Below, piece by piece: positions 5,903 to 9,217 of a stretch of 9,217 nucleotides of DNA. Position 1 is the stretch's first letter, and each line of letters opens with the position of its first letter. The translations under genes and the position numbers were made by a program. Source of the DNA: an uncultured Clostridia bacterium. Lineage in GTDB: Bacteria; Bacillota; Clostridia; TANB77; CAG-508. The notes beneath the pieces are model-generated. The model ran no database searches. It worked only from the letters and a program-made list of their open reading frames with translations, and was not told the origin of the DNA. The DNA is taken from assembly GCA_934167365.1 (NCBI GenBank), contig CAKPKU010000062.1, positions 1 to 9,217 of the forward strand. The letters run 5' to 3'.

Positions 5903-7276
5903 CTAAATTTCATCATCTTCATCATTATCATCTAGCTCTGGATCTATATCATAAGATTCTTTTATTAGATCTTCTCTTGATCTTAAGAATTTTCTTTTAT
6001 TTTTTTCATATACTATTATTGATTTTATAACATAATAAATTGTTACAATTCCTCCAGAAGTAAATAATATGTTCATAAATTTTGAATTATATAATTGGCT
6101 TATGTATGGTAATGTTAATGTATATATTCCCATTAATAAAAGTTCAATTCCACTTATACATTTTGATGAATCTTCATTTTTATATGAAACTTCTATTTGC
6201 ATTATTGATACTGCTAAAAATATAAATGCAAATATATTTAAATCTTTTATAAATGATGTTTTTGAAAAATTATAAAAAGCATAGTTAACAAAAATTGAAA
6301 ATGCAATAAATACAATTGCATATATAAAACCTGAAACTGACTTTTTTACTATTTTTATTAGATCTTCTTTTGAAATTTCTTTTCTTCTTTTAAATTCTTC
6401 ATCTATTGTATTAATATCAAATTTTTCTTCTAATTCATCATCAACATGAAATATATCAATTTTCTTGTCATACTCATTATCATTTTTTATTTTTTGATTT
6501 TTTTCATTTTGTTTTGTAGTTTTATTTTTTATAATATCTTTCTGATTTTCATTTTCTGTTTCTTTAGTTTCACTATTTCTTTTTACTGATTTTGTTGTTT
6601 TATTTTCTTGTTTTTCTTTATTTATTTTTATTTTTGAAGAGCTTTCACCACTTGCTTTTGTAACCTCTTCTGTTATTCTTTTTTTTACTACTGCTGCCTT
6701 GTCACTTACTTTTTTGGCAGTAGATTTTGACTCCGATACTTTTTTCTTATTAGCAGTTGTACTTTTTTTAGGTGTCTGCTCTGTTGTGTCTGTTTTTTTC
6801 TTTACTGTTTTTGTTGGAGCTTTTTTTATTTTTTCGGCAGATTCTTTAGCTTGCTGTGTTTTTTTAGTTTTTGGTTTTATTTCATCTGAACTTTTTTCGA
6901 AAATCTCTTTTAACTCACTATCATTATTAGTTGATTTTTTTGCTACTTTTTTTTCTGTTTTACCGCTATTACTTTTACTTACTAATGATGATGGTTTAGC
7001 TTTTTCAGATATATTAGAAACTCTTTTAGTTTCTGCACTTACTTTCTTTTTTATCATTTCAACCTTGTCTTTAGGCTCAACTGTTTTTTTATTTTTTGCT
7101 TTTTTTACAACAGTTTCTACTTCATCACCATCTTTTATACTTTTCACTTCTTCTATTGTCTTTTTAGTAGACTTTTTTACAACTTTTTTAGGTGAAGTTT
7201 TTTTTGTTTTTTCTACATCATTATTACTATTAGATATTCTTTTTGTGCTTTTTTTTACAACTTTTTCTTCTTCCAA
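5903..7276 (-). CDS. Lysine-rich protein with four C-terminal membrane helices
   Basis: Not recognised as a named family. Residues 1-300 are almost wholly hydrophilic and look disordered: rich in Lys, Thr, Ser and Glu, with degenerate repeats such as VVKKSTKR (6-13), VVKKSTKK (32-39), VVKKAKNKK (56-64) and VAKKST (111-116), similar in composition to histone H1 tails. Residues 270-295 are acidic. Four hydrophobic helices follow at about 315-336, 345-362, 374-396 and 401-423, then a basic stretch and an acidic end (DDNDEDDEI). Both ends are probably cytoplasmic. The start codon is TTG (7276-7274), directly after the rsmE TAA and in the same frame, with GGAGGT 9 nt upstream inside rsmE. Its place in the rsmE-yicC operon suggests constitutive expression. 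I infer a membrane anchor carrying a polycationic tail that could bind nucleic acid or another polyanion. Confidence 0.82.
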   Translation of the reverse strand: MEEEKVVKKSTKRISNSNNDVEKTKKTSPKKVVKKSTKKTIEEVKSIKDGDEVETVVKKAKNKKTVEPKDKVEMIKKKVSAETKRVSNISEKAKPSSLVSKSNSGKTEKKVAKKSTNNDSELKEIFEKSSDEIKPKTKKTQQAKESAEKIKKAPTKTVKKKTDTTEQTPKKSTTANKKKVSESKSTAKKVSDKAAVVKKRITEEVTKASGESSSKIKINKEKQENKTTKSVKRNSETKETENENQKDIIKNKTTKQNEKNQKIKNDNEYDKKIDIFHVDDELEEKFDINTIDEEFKRRKEISKEDLIKIVKKSVSGFIYAIVFIAFSIFVNYAFYNFSKTSFIKDLNIFAFIFLAVSIMQIEVSYKNEDSSKCISGIELLLMGIYTLTLPYISQLYNSKFMNILFTSGGIVTIYYVIKSIIVYEKNKRKFLRSREDLIKESYDIDPELDDNDEDDEI

Positions 7277-8035
7277 TTATATACTACCTCCAAGTTCATA
7301 CATAATAACACTAACCATTGCTAATGCCACGGTTTCAGTTCTTAAGATTCTTTTTCCTAAAGTTATTATCATTGCTCCACTAGATTTTAATTTTTCAATT
7401 TCTGATTTCTCAAAACCACCTTCTGGTCCTATTACAATTCCTATTGATGGTTTTATTTTATTTTCGCTTTTTATTTTCTCAATTGCCTCTTTAAAATTTA
7501 CATTTTCTGCTTTTTCATATGGAACTATTATCATGTCATATTCATTTATTTTTTTACATATGTCTTCTATTGTATTAATTCTATTAATTACTGGTATAAT
7601 ATCCCTTCCTGATTGCTTTGCAGCTACTTCAGATATTTTTTGCCATCGCTCTAACTTCTTTTTTTCATCTTTTTGAGAAACTTTTGATACACATCTTATC
7701 ATATCAACTGGTGTAAATTCCTTTACTCCTAGCTCTGTTGACTTTTGTATTATAAGCTCCATTTTATCTGACTTTGGAATTCCCTGAAAAACATTAATAT
7801 TTACATTTGATTCTGCTTCTGATTTTATTTCTTTTAATATTGTTCCATAAATTTTATCTTTTTCAAATTTTTCTAAACTAATTAAATAATTAATAGATGT
7901 TTCAGTATTGCATACTTGAACTTGATCTTCAGGTTTCATTCTTAATACATTTGAAATATGCTTTACATCTTCACCTATAATTACTATTTTATTATTCTCT
8001 TCAATTTGATTACTATTTATAAAAAACTTTGGCAT
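7277..8035 (-). CDS. rsmE: 16S rRNA m3U1498 methyltransferase RsmE
   Basis: SAM-dependent methylation of N3 of U1498 in 16S rRNA on the small ribosomal subunit. From the start chosen the protein has 252 residues, the usual family length, and begins MPKFFINSNQI like other RsmE N-termini. The N-terminal PUA-like part includes GEDVKHISNVLRMKPEDQVQ. The C-terminal SPOUT domain has PKSDKMELIIQKSTELGV, then ERWQKISEVAAKQSGR, and the trefoil-knot SAM site GPEGGFEKSEI and LGKRILRTETVALA. The frame stays open 59 codons further upstream to an ATG at 8212 with a good AGGAG site. I prefer 8035 because it fits the family and an extended -10 promoter sits at 8067-8096, inside the extension. The ribosome site at 8035 is weaker (AAAGAGAG, 5-nt spacing). 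It is the first gene of the rsmE-to-gmk operon. Confidence 0.92.
   Translation of the reverse strand: MPKFFINSNQIEENNKIVIIGEDVKHISNVLRMKPEDQVQVCNTETSINYLISLEKFEKDKIYGTILKEIKSEAESNVNINVFQGIPKSDKMELIIQKSTELGVKEFTPVDMIRCVSKVSQKDEKKKLERWQKISEVAAKQSGRDIIPVINRINTIEDICKKINEYDMIIVPYEKAENVNFKEAIEKIKSENKIKPSIGIVIGPEGGFEKSEIEKLKSSGAMIITLGKRILRTETVALAMVSVIMYELGGSI
7286..7291 (-). promoter_or_regulatory. Ribosome binding site that sets a TTG start
   Basis: GGAGGT, formed by the Gly-Gly codons near the rsmE end, sits 9 nt upstream of TTG at 7276-7274. No ATG or GTG start with comparable support lies near the beginning of the lysine-rich frame, so the TTG is the preferred start. Confidence 0.7.
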
Positions 8036-8066
8036 ACATATCTCTCTTTCATTATTTCTATGTAAT

Positions 8067-8096
8067 ATTTTACCATAATTATACAATTTCTGTAAA
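8067..8096 (-). promoter_or_regulatory. Sigma-A promoter of the rsmE-to-gmk operon
   Basis: On the minus strand TTTACA (8096-8091) and TAAAAT (8072-8067) are separated by 18 nt, with TGG before the -10 giving an extended -10 element. Transcription would start near 8060, about 25 nt before the preferred rsmE start. The mscS terminator upstream means the operon needs its own promoter. Confidence 0.6.
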
Positions 8097-8260
8097 GAGT
8101 ATCTAGCTAAACTTTTGGCACTATAGTACAATAACTTGTACACATATATAGAACCTTCTTTTGAAAACAAGAATTTATGTTTAACTTTATATTTCAAGAC
8201 AAAAAAATTCATATAAATTCTCCTATATGGAATAATTTTTTATAATTTAAAATAAAATCA

Positions 8261-8304
8261 AAAAAACATAACTGAAAAAGTTTTGCTTTTTCAAATTATG
8301 TTTT
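8261..8304 (-). terminator. Intrinsic terminator after the mscS gene
   Basis: On the minus strand AAAACATAA and TGAAAAAG pair with CTTTTTCA and TTATGTTTT around a CAAAA loop, with a small 2-by-1 internal loop. The 3' arm merges into a run of seven T residues. It begins 4 nt past the mscS stop. Plus-strand readout is weaker because its T-run is broken. Confidence 0.85.
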
Positions 8305-8308
8305 CTTT

Positions 8309-9217
8309 CTATTTATTTATATTGATATCATATGTCGGATTAATTAACTTTACATTCTTATGCTCTAATATATTTATAATTTGTGAATTAATATTATTTA
8401 TAAATTCAATATATTCATCATAGTTTGTTATACTTGTATATAGATAAATTTTTATAATATATCCATCCTTAGAAATTTCACTAAAATATGCTCTAACTGA
8501 TCCTTTTATTACATTTTCATTTTCTTCTAGAACATTTATAACATTACTTTTTATTTTATTAATTTCTATTTGTGGCATTTCTAGAGATAATTTTAATTCA
8601 CAATCATATCTTCTTTTTTCTATCTTATTCCAATTGATTATATCTGAATCTGCTAAAATTGAGTTTGGCATTGTTATAACTGTATCATCAAGTTTTCTTA
8701 TTCTTGTTGTTCTAAATGTTATGTCTTCTACTGTTCCAAAAACTCCTTTTACTTCAATTGTATCTCCAACAGAAAATGTTTTATCTGTTAATATTGCAAA
8801 TCCTCCAAATAAGTTTTTAGCTAAATCTTGTGCTGCTAATGCTAATACTACACTTCCTATTCCTAATCCAGTAATTAGTCCACTTAAGTCATACCCTAAT
8901 TCAGATATAAAAATAAATGCACCTATTACATATATTATTCCTCTTACAAATTTAATAGCAAAGTTTATTGTATGTTCATTTGCATCATCGTCTTCTTCTT
9001 TTACTCTACTTAATATTTTTGAACTTGGTCTTACCAAATTTGCACATAATCGTGTTAGTCCATAAATCATTGATAGTTTAAATATTTTTGTTATAATAGC
9101 CATAAAATCTTGTGGTAATCTTAAAATAAGTAAACTTACATATGTTCCAGTTATTATCCAAATAAATTTTAACATTTTATATACTTTTGACTTTTTTGAT
9201 AATCTGTTTGGATTCAT
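8309..9217 (-). CDS. Mechanosensitive ion channel, MscS family (5' end uncertain)
   Basis: A small-conductance mechanosensitive channel that opens under membrane tension and releases solutes during hypo-osmotic shock. Within the 302 visible residues, hydrophobic helices lie at about 17-34, 40-60 and 88-106. The pore-lining helix is at about 112-142, with the Gly/Ala-rich pattern GLGIGSVVLALAAQDLAKNL. The beta domain follows: TDKTFSVGDTIEVKGVFGTV, then FRTTRIRKLDDTVITMPNSI, both MscS hallmarks, and a cytoplasmic alpha/beta domain to the end. The ATG occupies the last three bases of the window, so it may be an internal Met and the protein may extend upstream; the ribosome site cannot be seen. 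An acidic KEEDDDANE loop lies between helices 2 and 3. The gene ends at its own terminator, apart from the rsmE operon. Confidence 0.93.
   Translation of the reverse strand: MNPNRLSKKSKVYKMLKFIWIITGTYVSLLILRLPQDFMAIITKIFKLSMIYGLTRLCANLVRPSSKILSRVKEEDDDANEHTINFAIKFVRGIIYVIGAFIFISELGYDLSGLITGLGIGSVVLALAAQDLAKNLFGGFAILTDKTFSVGDTIEVKGVFGTVEDITFRTTRIRKLDDTVITMPNSILADSDIINWNKIEKRRYDCELKLSLEMPQIEINKIKSNVINVLEENENVIKGSVRAYFSEISKDGYIIKIYLYTSITNYDEYIEFINNINSQIINILEHKNVKLINPTYDININK

Noticed and set aside
6500..7270. T-rich low-complexity stretch as a possible repeat element or CRISPR-like array
   Set aside because: It is the coding complement of a lysine-rich tail; the repeats are degenerate at protein level and irregularly spaced.
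6699..7676. Long plus-strand open frame of 325 codons rich in Phe, Leu, Ser and Val
   Set aside because: It is antisense to the lysine-rich gene and part of rsmE. Lys codons read backwards give Phe/Leu, and it has no family signature or separate promoter.
8634..9065. Plus-strand open frame of 143 codons
   Set aside because: It is antisense to the clearly recognisable mscS gene, with no ribosome site or domain signature seen.

Overview
The window is about 9.2 kb of very AT-rich DNA. It has strong GGAGG-type ribosome binding sites, AGA as the usual arginine codon in its core genes, and a yicC-remA-rpoZ-gmk cluster. Together these indicate a low-GC Gram-positive (Bacillota), most likely a member of Clostridia. 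I cannot name the genus. All genes but one lie on the minus strand, so the window is best read from right to left.

Right part (9217 to 8261): a mechanosensitive channel gene of the MscS family reaches the window edge, and its start is uncertain. It is closed by a clear intrinsic terminator. Middle part (8096 to 3887): a housekeeping operon starts at an extended -10 promoter and encodes RsmE (16S rRNA m3U1498 methyltransferase), an unrecognised lysine-rich protein with four membrane helices, the YicC-family endoribonuclease, RemA (DUF370), RNA polymerase omega and guanylate kinase. The genes abut or overlap and end at a terminator just after gmk. The lysine-rich gene begins with TTG directly after the rsmE stop codon, and gmk begins inside the end of rpoZ.

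Left-centre part (3838 to 879): an ECF sigma factor gene is followed without any gap by its likely membrane-bound anti-sigma factor (DUF4179 type), then by a signal-anchored protein with two predicted extracellular domains. The sequences in front of the sigma gene and of the anchored protein gene share the same two-part element, TCAACTTTT and AAATCGTATA, with identical 17-nt spacing between the AAC and CGTATA cores. This looks like the promoter of this sigma factor. It would make the sigma operon autoregulated and the anchored protein a direct target, so the three genes form a small self-contained cell-envelope signalling unit.

Left edge (1 to 795): a lone plus-strand gene of unknown function has its own sigma-A-like promoter, an inverted repeat at the predicted transcription start, its own terminator, and arginine codon use unlike its neighbours. 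It may be a recent arrival. A long hairpin at 828-861 serves as a bidirectional terminator between it and the convergent minus-strand gene. No RNA genes, CRISPR arrays, insertion sequences or riboswitches were recognised, and no gene-free stretch exceeds 300 bases.
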